A stretch of DNA of 64,000 nt from Aquila chrysaetos chrysaetos. Lineage: Eukaryota > Chordata > Aves > Accipitriformes > Accipitridae. Shown in pieces: positions 24,732 to 36,100 of this stretch. The translations under genes were made by a program, and so were the position numbers. How positions within the stretch are numbered: position 1 is the stretch's first letter; every line of letters starts with the position of its first letter. The notes under the pieces are model-generated. The model had not been told where the DNA came from, made no database searches, and saw only the letters and a program-made list of their open reading frames with translations. Location: assembly GCF_900496995.4 (NCBI RefSeq), contig NC_044018.1, forward strand, positions 25,760,001 through 25,824,000, in the 5' to 3' direction.

Positions 24732-24750
24732 ATATATATATATATATTTT
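24732..24750. repeat. (AT)n microsatellite
   Basis: A short uninterrupted AT dinucleotide run is followed directly by a T run. It is simple-sequence DNA inside intron 1. Confidence 0.8.
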
Positions 24751-27026
24751 TTTTAGTTCTGTACAACAGTATAGCTGTGTGTTTTATCATAAGTAAAAAA
24801 TTTTGGTCCATTACATGTAAACATATGTAACTGTTATGGTAAGACATAATATTGTACATAGAAATTGCTTACAGTACCAATGAGTGGGTGTCCCTCTGGG
24901 ATTCGAAAGTGAACTAGATCCAATCGTACTGAAATAAAAAATAATACAGATTAACTGTTACATTTGGCAGACACAATAATATGTGTGTTTTTAAGGGAAT
25001 GATCCTGTATATTTGTTTTTACTCATGCAATATTCACGAGTGAATACTTTGAATTGTGGGTCTGATTACACTGAGATTTAGACTTTGTACATTAAAGTGG
25101 AAATTTTTACAAGTTGAAATTATAAATTGTGTATTTCAAATCCTGTTTCTTGTGTGGGGCAGCTCTCACAGTGTCAAGGGCAGATTTTGTTTTCCTCTTG
25201 TTCTTATTTTCTTACATTTTACAAAAGCACAGATAGCATTCAGGACCTTCTGGTTTAGCAATGTGATGTATTGGGCCTTTTCCCTTCCTCTAAAACAGTC
25301 TTTGCCAGAAACTGCATAGTGGAGTCTTAACTTGAAATTAAAGAAAATGGTATTTATCGACCTAGTGTGTAACACTGCTGGAAAAGTGTACACTTGAAAA
25401 ATGAAGCTCTAACTCCATAAGTGAGAATATCAAGATAATTTTTTATTTCAGTGGAATTTTTGCACCTGAACTGTAAGATCAGACCCTCTGACTGCTACCT
25501 TGCGCTAAATAGTGTGTGGTACCTAGAGTGTCAGCAGTAAGGTTATAAATTCTCCTGGAACTTTAATGAGAAAATTACTCCTGCAGCAAAATCTTGTTTG
25601 AATTTCTTGGATACTGTTCAGAATATACTTGTCAACTGACTTGTTACAAATAATGTTCAGTTAAAATTTATTGTGCATGCCTTTTTTTTTTTTTGAAAAA
25701 AAATTAATTCAAATAAGTAATGTTCTCTTTACTGTATGCTGGATGATCTCTTGTTCACATATTTATTGAATATCTCAGTTTGCCAATATCTGGTTTCTTG
25801 CCTTGAAAACAAAATTTGATCAACAGTGCAGCTGCATTTTCAAAGAAGGAACAGCATGAATTTAAAACATACAGCTTTATGTGGGGTTTTTGCCTGGCAT
25901 TACCCGTCTAGTATCACAGGCTAACTCACAGGTGGGCAGATTTTCCAGAATTGCTTGTAGAGACCTTCTGATATTAATCAAGATCTGAATATTCTTAGAT
26001 CTTCCTGATAAAATTCCCAGATGGTCCAGACTAGGGAAGTGGTGATAATAAATGGCTAAACATTCCAAGTAGTGCTTTGGGTTTTGGTGAATGGAGGCGC
26101 TTCAAAGAAGAGTGTATGTTTAATACAGCTAACTTCTAGAAACAAGGAGTACAGCCATTGGTATTGGGAGACAAAGGAGGGAATGCTGCCTAGAATGTAC
26201 TAGTTGGAAGAACTAAGCTTCATTAGATAATGAAAATATTTATTAAAGGTAATTAAATGGCTGCATGGATTTTTCCATTCAGAATTGGTTTAATTCATTT
26301 CTCATTTTATATTTGAAATAAAAGTAATTGAATTAATTGATTTTAAAAGGTGACTTGGATTACTGCTTCAGCATCTTGCTTTGTAGTCATGCTCTCAGAA
26401 GGTTATTTCACTAGTATGCAATTAACCTTTCAGGGGCAGGAAACTACAAGGGTAAAAGCTGTCTTTAATATAATGGAGAAAAAAAACATAACAAAACCTG
26501 CTGGCTGGAAGCTGAAGACCCCTCAACCTCATGCTTTTTCGTTCGTTCTTGATGGTTAAAATCATGGCAAATGGTTGAGATTTTGTTCTTGATGTAATCC
26601 AGGAAAACTTACCATTTTAGATTGAATGATGAGTGCCTGGCTGAAGCATGTCTTATTCATTAAATGTATAAATTTAAGTGGTGGTTTTGTACATGTCTAT
26701 GACTCCTCTTTACCTTTATTAATATTAATGTAGGGATCTTGTTGATGTCGGTCACCTTCCATGGATCCAGTTCTAGGGCTGAGGCACAAGAACAGAATAG
26801 CTTTCTTAAGCCCTCATTAATTAATATTCACTGCTTTGTTGATAAGTTAGTTGTATGCATGATGGGTACTGATGCAGTGATGAGGTGTTTTTCTGTTAAT
26901 GCTGCTACCTTGCTGGCAGTTTTCTTAGTAAATAGCTATTTATTGCATTGGATCTCATTACTACCTAATGCAATGAAAATAAATAATTAAGGAACACTAT
27001 ATTTCTTTTTTTTTTTTTTTTTTTAG

Positions 27027-27096
27027 GTAATACTCTACGGGGATTTGCCAAAAAATAAAGAAAATGTAATATATTTATCAAATCATCAGTGTACAG
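27027..27096 (+). CDS. AGPAT5: AGPAT5 coding exon 2 (HX4D motif)
   Basis: This 70-nt exon encodes residues 74-96 plus the first base of codon 97 (VILYGDLPKNKENVIYLSNHQCT). It carries the start of acyltransferase motif I, NHQCTVD, with the catalytic His at residue 93 and the Asp at residue 98 supplied by exon 3. Human AGPAT5 has NHQSTVD by my recollection, so Cys95 replaces Ser at a non-catalytic position. The exon sits between (T)19AG and the donor GTTTGT, which is weaker than usual at the third intron base. Its first bases are GTAATA, so joining to exon 1 rebuilds a donor-like CAG|GTAATA. Skipping it would remove the catalytic His and shift the frame. Confidence 0.95.
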
Positions 27097-27314
27097 GTTT
27101 GTATTTTTTTTGTTTGTCTTAGCACTTTTATAGATTTGCTTGTCTGTTTACTGTGTCTCTTTCCACCCTTGACCTAAGGAGCAAGAAATTCTAGTTCAGA
27201 ACTTCTAGTACAGAAACCTTTAATGATATTTATATGTACAACATGCGCTTTTTGTTTCATGAGTGGCAGTTAGAAACTAATTTAACGAAACGTTTTGGGC
27301 TTTTGTCTTTGCAG
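27097..27314 (+). other. AGPAT5: AGPAT5 intron 2 (218 bp)
   Basis: This very short intron runs from GTTTGT to TTTGTCTTTGCAG. It contains nothing beyond ordinary AT-rich sequence. Confidence 0.93.
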
Positions 27315-27430
27315 TTGATTGGATTATTGCAGACATGCTGGCAATTAGGCAGAATGCTCTTGGGCATGTCCGGTATGTCTTGAAAGATGGGTTAAAATGG
27401 CTTCCACTCTACGGGTGGTATTTTTCACAG
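27315..27430 (+). CDS. AGPAT5: AGPAT5 coding exon 3
   Basis: This 116-nt exon completes codon 97 and encodes through residue 135 (VDWIIADMLAIRQNALGHVR...LPLYGWYFSQ). It supplies Asp98 of the HX4D motif and leads into acyltransferase motif II, the segment GWYFSQ-HGGVYVKR spanning exons 3 and 4. Residues 120-135 match human closely, with Trp130 and Ser134 among the few differences I can see. The donor is CAG|GTAAGC, close to consensus, phase 0. Confidence 0.96.
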
Positions 27431-30400
27431 GTAAGCCCATTCACTTTTTCCTTGCTGTTTGTGCGTCAAATTTGTAAGATGTACTTTCCTTCTGTTTATT
27501 GTATGTGCTGGGAAGATGTAGTTCTGAACTGGCACTTGTTTATTGGAACATGAAAATAGCTGGTTTCACTCAGTGTAGTTAGATGTGTGTTTTAGTTGAG
27601 AAACAGTTATTAAATAATCGGTTTACTTTTCTAAATGAATACTTCTTATGGATGGTGTTTACTACTAGAATTAAAACTGTAGAGTCTGTTAGAAGCATTT
27701 CAGAATATTCTAGAACTTTGTTCTTTTTACAGTCCAAAAACCCACTTAGCAGTAGGTGTAAACAGACTTTTTTTTTCTATGTATGGGGTTTTTTATCATG
27801 CTGTAAATTGGAATTAAATTGACATTGCTGCGGTGTACTTATTTATTTTTCAGTTGTTTGGTTTTAGCACAATATAAAAGAGGAAAATTGGACCTTAGTA
27901 TAGTGTGGAGGAAAAGCAGATCCCAGCCTCCATGAAAGTGTTGATGGTTTTGCTTTGGACTTCAGTTAAGCAAAAACCTGAGTCTAACAGGATTCCTATT
28001 GCTACCTTTTACTTTCCCCCCTTCCTTCATAATGCTTCTGTTGTTCCTTTTAGTTTGAGAGCTCAACCTGATGGGACTCAAAATTACACAATTACTGAAG
28101 GAACAGTGGGCCGTGGTCACTGTACAGCCAATATACTGAATGGATGTGATCTTTAATCAAAAATGGTGGAGAACAGTGTCGATGGCTTTACCGCCCTAAA
28201 AATCTCTCTGAATTTGTCATGTCTGTTCTTTGCTTTTTCTGAAAGCAGGACTGTTTCTATATACAAATGAAATAAAATGTAGAGGGAGATGTTTTGGGAA
28301 GTATCGGTATGTTTTGCTAGGTGATCAGAAATGTCTTCACAGTATTTATCTCAGGATGTAGATGGGTGCTTAGTTGTTAGGATAGAAATGGATTAAGTTT
28401 TAGGTAACTCTTCCAAAATGCCTGTTCGATAAGATTTTTCTCCTTTGGCTTCCGTCTTTGATTTTTACCTGTTCCCTGAACATTAATCTGCTTTCTGCCC
28501 CTCGCCTCTGCCACCCAGGCAAAGAAAAGCAAAAAACAGTTAGAAAAATATTTCTAATGGAATTAGGCAGTTTGATTGAATTGGCTGTCAGCCCTGTCCA
28601 AGAAGGTGTGGGATATTGAGAGAAATACTACACTGGGTATGATTTGAACTATATATATTAGGTTGTAAAGGAATATATGAAGAGTAGGCAACTACAGACG
28701 TATGTCCAAATAGGAGGCTTTACTCTCTCCCTCATCCTTGGCTGCACATTCCTCTGTCTCTCACCACTTGCACTCTTGCATCCCTAAGTCAAGTCAGATC
28801 AGTTGATTGCTAGAACCAGCAAAAGGGGGAAAGTTTTGAGTATATGGCCATGGGTGGGAAGAGGGGAGGAGGCAGAATAGCCCTTGTGTGGCCGTTGACA
28901 CTGAAACTTTGCCTTCAAGAAGCTAATCTAAGTTGGATTGGGTTTAGAGAGCATTGGGTGAGGGGAGGTACAGATCTATGAACCGCCTAATTAATATGCT
29001 GAAGAATAGGAAATGCCTTAAACAGTGGCCTTTCCCAGCAGTCAGATGTTGCCTTCTAGCTTGGGTGTAGGCACCTAATTGGAACAGAGGTTTGGAGTCT
29101 TGGATCATGTCACATAAGGTGCCCATTGCTCGGGCGTGTGAACTGTCTCACCATTTTATCTTAGAGCACAGGTAGTAGTTGAGGTTCCTACTGTCTGTTC
29201 AGTGTGTAAGAGGTTGGAGTGTCCCCCGAGATATTGGGAGATCCAGGTACGATGTTTTTGGCTTGATGGTGGAAAATGTTTGTTGTCTTCTGCATGAGTG
29301 CCTTAGTGAGTAGGCTATAAATCTAGGCTGGAGCATGGGTGGTTGCCATCCTTTCTCCTAAAATCGCTATTTTTAGAAAAGAATATGCTGCTGAGAAAAT
29401 AAGAAAACTGTTCAGTTTCTTTTTATTGGTGGGTTTGCTGTCCTAGTCCCCTAAATAAATACAGACTGTCACACCCTGTCATACCTCACTGATGGTATCC
29501 ATTGGGAGAAAATGGACTTGTCTGTTGTCTAATGCTTGTCCCCACTAATGACTCTGGTTCTCTACATTTTTCTTCCACTAAAGTGACCGGTCTGTCTCAT
29601 GGAAATATTTTGCTCTTTGTCCTTGCCTGTAGTCATTACATTGGTGGTGATTTAAGTCTGCTTTAATTAAAATACAGACAGGATATATATTCCATCCGCT
29701 ATCACGAGGTGTCCAGAAATGATTTTTTTCAAGATTTTGGAAAATTACTATTGCTATCTGGAATATCCGGTGCTCAGTTTCCTGACTGCTATATTGACTG
29801 TTAAAAGAAGGTTCCTGTGGAAATTAATCTGAATGTAGCCTACATTTTTAATCAAAACATATATATTAAATAAAATCTGTTCAGCTTTGAATTCCTCAAA
29901 GCATAAAACTTCTACAAGATTTAGTGGGGGACGATTATATATATTTTTATATATATGTATTCAATTCAGTGACACAAATGAAAGGCAGCTTACTAACAGT
30001 GGTGATGTGTGTGTGTGTGTTTAAATGACTGAGACGGGATGCAGCAGGACTGCAGTGCAAGCTAATAGGTATTTTTATTGTTTTTATCACACCAAACAGT
30101 GCAAAAACATAAAACACTTCCTGCCCTTCCTGTTGATGTTCTGTCAGTGATGTCACTTACACTCCACTAAAAGTTTCCAGAGCCACGTAATTACGCCATG
30201 CTCACGGAATTCATATTCCCTACCTCAGGTAAACATCCTGTTTGGAAATAAACGTGGTCTGGATGTCCAGGAGAGCAAAATTCAGGCACAAAGGAAGTAT
30301 ATTTGTAAACATAATCCATTGTTGACTGAGAGAGGGCTTTTAAAGTACAGCGGAAAAAAATTATAACCTTAAAAACAGTACTTCCAGAAATCTGTTTTGA

Positions 30401-33079
30401 AAAGCGTTCATATATTTGATCTCTTACTGAAAAGGAAATGCAATACAAATTGGGGAATTTGAGCTATATACAATTGCATAACTAGCATTCTTCTTCAGAG
30501 GCAGCTATCTAATAGCAAGAAAAGAAAAGAACCACTTAAATTAACCTGTTATGTTCCAGGTTTGATTTATTAGGTAGAGCTATTTCTTTTCATAAAACTG
30601 GCTTTATTATTTTTGGGTGGATCTGAAATTTTTTTTTGCCCTATCTTCTCCACCAAAATGCAGCTACCTCCTATTCATCTTATACCACCTGGTGAGGTTG
30701 GGATGTAATTTTGATAAATATTTTTGATATCCCAGAGTTTGCTTGACTTTTCAACATAGGAAGTATGTCTTTGTCTTTTCTGTTATTCAGCATCAGCTTG
30801 TTCACCCTTTTGGTTGTTACTGAATGTTAGCCAAATATTTAGCTAGTGTGGCATCTTGCCTCTCTTTAGCTTTGTAACCCTGCACCACAGGGGAGCTGAC
30901 ACATTTATGTAGTTGGGTTGTATGCAGTGAATGATGATCTTAGAATACGTAATTCGTCTGTTCTTACATTACGTGGCTGTATACTTGTATTTACTTGAGA
31001 AGTACAAATCTGTTTCTGAGCATTAAAAAGTCTGAGGTGGGGACACCAAACCTGTCTTTGGTGTTGTGGTGTCCCTAAGCAAACCGTACAATAGTAACTT
31101 GATTTTTCCAGGTTCACAAGTTAAACAAGGAAAAGGGGGTTCAGTATTTTCCTGGTTTACTGCAGCTGGTTAGTAATTTGACAAATAAGGGAAGACTTTG
31201 ATTCCAGCCTTCCCTCATTTATCAAAGCTTGACCTAGCTGAGTCCACACAGAATGATGACTTACCAATTACATGGAAGTCTTGTATAGTAGATGTGTTAT
31301 TTCTCACACCAAACTGAGTTTGCCCTTCCTGAAAGCGGTTGTTGTGGTGTCACTGTACAGAATAAGACTTCTACTTCCCTTTAATGGTGTCAGATCTTAA
31401 AAACGGTCTTAAATGTGGAGTGTGTAGATAACGTGGCTCTGTTTGCTGCACAGCTGGTGGAACATTTTTCTGTTCATGCCATTATCTATCCAGGACTGGT
31501 AAACTGCTTGTGGGATGGTGCTGATACGATGCTCCAGCCTGCTAAAGGCCAAGCTCAGTGGACTGGGGAATTCTGTTCTTGGTTTTGGTCCCCTGCCAGC
31601 CAGAGCAGCAGAGCTGAGTGTTTCAGCTGGCTACTTCACCTTGGAAGGGAACCACAGACAATAATGTTAAGACAGAATATTTAATATGGAGTTAATGTAC
31701 CATTGACTTTCTGTTCCTTTTCACTGCAGCTTTTGGAGAACAACTTAAAAGTCATGTCAAATACCACTAGCTAAGCAGCTGCATGGCCAACTGTCCATGC
31801 TACGAAAAGCAAAGGCTGAAAGCACTTTTCATAACTGCCTCTTCTGCCTGTCTCGTCCTAACCCCTCAAACTTTATTCCTGTCCATGCCATGCAAATAAA
31901 ATAATAGCTCCCTGCACATACACCACCACCCCTGTTTCTACAATGTACTCTATCTTTTCCTGAGATAAGACATTTGAATGAGGTTCATCTCTTAGTAGTT
32001 TTAATCTTACTGTCACCTTTCTGTTAAGAGCATGTAAAACCATAAATAGACAGAAATTATCTGCCAAATTCTAATGCCAAGAGTCAGGGTGGGCAGAAAA
32101 GAGTATTACCAAGTTAGGGAATCAGTTAGAAAACCCATAAAAACAGGGTACCTTACAAATAAAATTCTGTTATTTGGAAGCTTTTTTTTTTTCCTTCCCA
32201 GAATTCATTGTATCAGTAGTTCATTTTGGAGCATATTTGGTTACAACCCCTTGTAGCTATGCTGTAGATAAAACAAAGTGATGGAAGAAGGAAATGATAA
32301 GGCAAATTTTATTTCTTTATAACCTTCTTTCTTTGTGTGTACTTTGCCATAGTCCTTTTATGGACATTTTTGTGACCAATTATGTGGAACAAGTTATAAA
32401 ATGAATCTTATCCAGGAAATGGTCTTTTTATAATGGTTTTCAGTAAAAATCCTTTGTCTTCTAAAGATTTTGTGTTACTTATTCAATTATTATCTCAGTA
32501 TATAACTTCTTCATTAAAAGTTTGATTCTCTAATAAAGTGCATGGAAGTTTTCAAGACCTATGCTAGTTACTTTTGTGCTATTCATAAATTTTGTAGGTA
32601 GAGGTACGATACTTGTAATTCCAGTATATGCATTAGCCACTATTTAAGAGCAGGCACATAAAATTGAAAACATTGACCTATAAGTACTCGTACATGAATA
32701 ACTTCAGTTGTGTGATTTTCCCTTGATGTACAAGTTGAGCTGCTTGTCAATGTTGTTAGGAATAGAGAGATCCCTGGGGTGTGTTCCAATGCCATCTTCC
32801 AGTTAATTATTTAACACCTTTAAACAAGACACTTCAAGTGTCTTATGCTTTTTTTTTTTTTTTTTTAGATCTTATCTTTATTTAAACAGATTTTGTGAAC
32901 TTAAGTACATGCAAATGTAAAATCAGTTTCAGGTGCTTTCTTCTTAGGAGAAAACGTCTTATGGGCAATTTGCAGCGTGAGTCATAAAGGTGACTTGTCA
33001 TTTTTGTCTTGTTTGTTCTTCTATCAACTACTCCACATTAAACTACTTAAATATTTAATACTTTTTTTTTCTCTGTTAG
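27431..33079 (+). other. AGPAT5: AGPAT5 intron 3 (5.6 kb)
   Basis: AT-rich intron with a short TG run near 30,009 and many T tracts. A 19-bp near-perfect palindrome (AAGACACTT, C, AAGTGTCTT at 32826-32844) lies shortly before a long T run. No repeat family or nested gene was recognised. Confidence 0.85.
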
Positions 33080-33169
33080 CATGGAGGAGTCTATGTAAAA
33101 AGAAGTGCCAAATTCAATGAAAAAGAGATGAGAGAAAAGTTGCGGGCCCAGATGAAAGCTGAGACTCCG
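33080..33169 (+). CDS. AGPAT5: AGPAT5 coding exon 4
   Basis: This 90-nt exon encodes residues 136-165, from HGGVYVKRSAKFNEKEMREK to AETP. The HGGVYVKR segment is the second half of acyltransferase motif II; the conserved Gly and Arg are thought to help bind the glycerol-phosphate substrate. The C-terminal third (LRAQMKAETP) diverges most from human (LQSYVDAGTP). The acceptor is CTCTGTTAG and the donor is CCG|GTAAGA, both phase 0. Confidence 0.95.
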
Positions 33170-36100
33170 GTAAGATTATACTTTCCTTCTCCTCATTTCT
33201 TTGACTTTTTTAATGACAAAGGCTTATTGGAGAAATGAGCCATGCCTGATACCTACAAACTACAAGACAGTAATCATGGGTTTGTTTTCCTTCTGCATTT
33301 TTACACTTACTTTCTGTGATTAGAGTGATACCTCTAATTAAACTTAGGAAAATTGACTAGGCCTTTATGAATGAACTTCATGATTCTGTCTGTAGAGGGC
33401 AGGGGGGATCTGGACTAAATCTTAGAGCATGAGCTATAGCACCTTCCTTGAGAAACCACTGCTAGTGTTCCCTGTGTTTCAAAAGACAACATTTTGACTA
33501 CTGTATGCTTGCCAAAGACTGGTATTCTTGACTTCTGAAAGTCAAGAACCATTCTTACCAAATCTTAATTAGTCATCCCAATGATCAGTCATTTTTAATG
33601 GCAGTGACATCTTAGAGCTGAGTAACTTTGTCTGCTACTCCTGGAGGAGAAAATAAAACAAAAAAACCCCGAAGTCTTGATAATTTTCTATTTGAAGAAT
33701 GATTGTTAGTGCCAAGTGACTTTTCTCATGACTCCCTGTATGGTTTGTGGCTCAGTGGTTAGAAACACTGTGCTTCGCTTCCATTACTTGCTGTGCATTA
33801 AAATGCTTTCTGCCTTTTTGGCTAGACTTAAGAAAACCAGCTCAGCAAGCCTTGATATAGAACAGTTACACTTTCATTTTATTTAAAATGATGTGATTAG
33901 GACTTGCCACTCCAAATACTAAGTGGCAAAACTTCTATAAGCTGAGGCTTGGGTAAAAGGAGTGCATAGGTTGTTTTGACCTTCATAATAGGTTTGGGGT
34001 TTTTTTCTTCTTTTTGGAGATAGTGTGTTTATGTTTGTGCATGTGTCTGTGTTGAAAAAGTAAACTGGCCTTACACTTGCTGAGAGGCTTAAATGAGTAA
34101 AGCGTCCCTGTTTAAGACAGTGCTCAAACGCATTTTGTCTTGAATTAAGATTTAGCATGAACAGGGTTTTTTTTGTTTTTAATTAAGATAAGAAAGTGGA
34201 TCTATTTCCAGGTTTTAGCATGTAAGTTACGAAGGCCAGAAATACATTATGACAACTACACTTTTTCTGTCCAGTGTCTAATGTAATGATGTCCACATGG
34301 AGAAGATGGTCGTATTCAATAGTGGTAACTTGTGCCCGCATTGCCAGGGAGGGTCCTGGGATGTGAAAAGGTTGCATTGCGTCAAGTTATTTTCTGTATG
34401 TCTGTGGCAAAGATTCTACTTTCTGTAAAACTTACAGTGTAATGGAATAAGCAAAGACAAATTGCAGGATGTATGAAACATATTTGTAGTCATCCCCGTA
34501 AGCAATTGCTCCCCCTGCAGAGTGCTGGTTAAGTTCGCTTTAGTTCATCTGGATGAAATATCCTAGCAGGGTGTTTTCCTGCATAGGCCCATGGATTTCT
34601 TGCTAGCCAAGAGGCAGCTTCTGGTTGAGTATGGCTTTCTGGCTTCCTTATGCACCCCCTAAAATGCAGGGGTGTGTTGTAATAATAAGGTTTTGATTGT
34701 GATAAGAGTCTTGATTTGAACTCTGCATTAAATTAGTCTCCTGTATAGAAATGTGGATTTTTTTTTAATACAGTCTTAGGAGGATGTGCCTAGAAACTCA
34801 TTTAATTCCATATGTCTTTGGAAATCTGCAAATGATGTTCAGTGTTGCTGCAGAGCTATAAATTGTCTGGACAGGCTAGTGTGTGACTTTAGCCCAACTG
34901 GAATGTCAAGGGAGGTTTAAGCATAAAGCTTTTATTTAAAGCTATATCCGCTGTGGGTTCTGCTTTCCATGGTGGATGTCTACATGTGATTAATAAATGA
35001 AATAAATCCAGAAGGCTTTTTTTCTGGAATCATCTTTTTTTCTCCCTCCTCAGTTGTGTGTGGATTGAAAGCCTATACCTGACCTATCTAAGCTTAATGC
35101 CAAATGAATTTGGGACCACTTGGGTATGTTTGTTTTTTGATGTAATTTGGCTATCTGGAAATTTGGTGGTGTTGGAAATGGGCATAGAACCTGGACATGC
35201 TTACCAGGCAGTTGTTACCATTTTCCTTGTATTATCTAGGGTAGCGCTACAGAAGAGAAATAAGCATAACTGCTGCAGAAATGCATTCTGTTTTAAATCT
35301 CTTTCAGTCAAACCGTATAGGGAGTGACACTTAAGTTTCACAAAACCAAAGCTGTCAAAAGCCTATTTACTGAGACAAATGTTTGCATCTGCTGGGATAA
35401 AAGACACAGACCATTGAGTTGTCATTTGAAGGAAGACTAAACTTTCTATAATCCACTTTATCTGAGAATTTAAATGTAGATGCTGTAAATGGCCTTTAAC
35501 CTATAATTACTTCTGGGAGAAGAACGTGATAACCTGTGTCCTTACTACATTATTCATGAAGGAACTTTGCAGTTCTGCAACTTAGGGTGACATTCACAAG
35601 CAACCGTATTGCTTTTAAAATGAAGACATTTTAATCAGTAAAGCAAGAACGCCCTGAACTCATCAGCTTCCTGCAAAAATAATTAATTTACTACTCTGGA
35701 ATTTTTATTAAAATTTATGCACTGGATGCTACAGCTCAGGGTGGGCTTTTCCTCAGTTTAGTGAGCAGCTGTTGTTGCTTAGTCATTCTGCTTGTACATG
35801 GTGGAGTTCTTTTTTTAATGTAGCATTAGAGAAAAGCCTGCCTTTCAGCTGCTAAGGAAAGAATTATATGCTAATAGAGAGGAGATGGACGGGAATCTGT
35901 GTTAAGGGTCACTTTGTTATTTACAGTTTCTCTCCACATACAGTTTAAACAAAAGAATCCAAATGATTAATGTTCAGTCTGCTTGGAGCCATCCCTGTTC
36001 CCATTAAGAAACTGAAGACGTGTAGGAAGGCAGAACCAGGCTTCTGTTCTCGTTAGTGTAGCAAGCCATTTACTGTCTTACTGGGGTTCTTTTTTTTTTT

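Larger units (their letters stand above)
10333..27026 (+). other. AGPAT5: AGPAT5 intron 1 (16.7 kb)
   Basis: The donor is GTGAGC, followed at once by a 16-base G run (10340-10355). The acceptor at 27025-27026 is preceded by 19 consecutive T. The intron is AT-rich beyond about 10,650. It holds a MIR-like fragment (about 22,045-22,160), a 14-bp inverted repeat (22562-22674), an AT microsatellite near 24,730 and several homopolymer tracts. A mildly GC-rich patch at about 23,680-24,030 has open frames on both strands, but they match nothing I know. I see no nested gene, snoRNA or miRNA that I can support. Confidence 0.85.
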
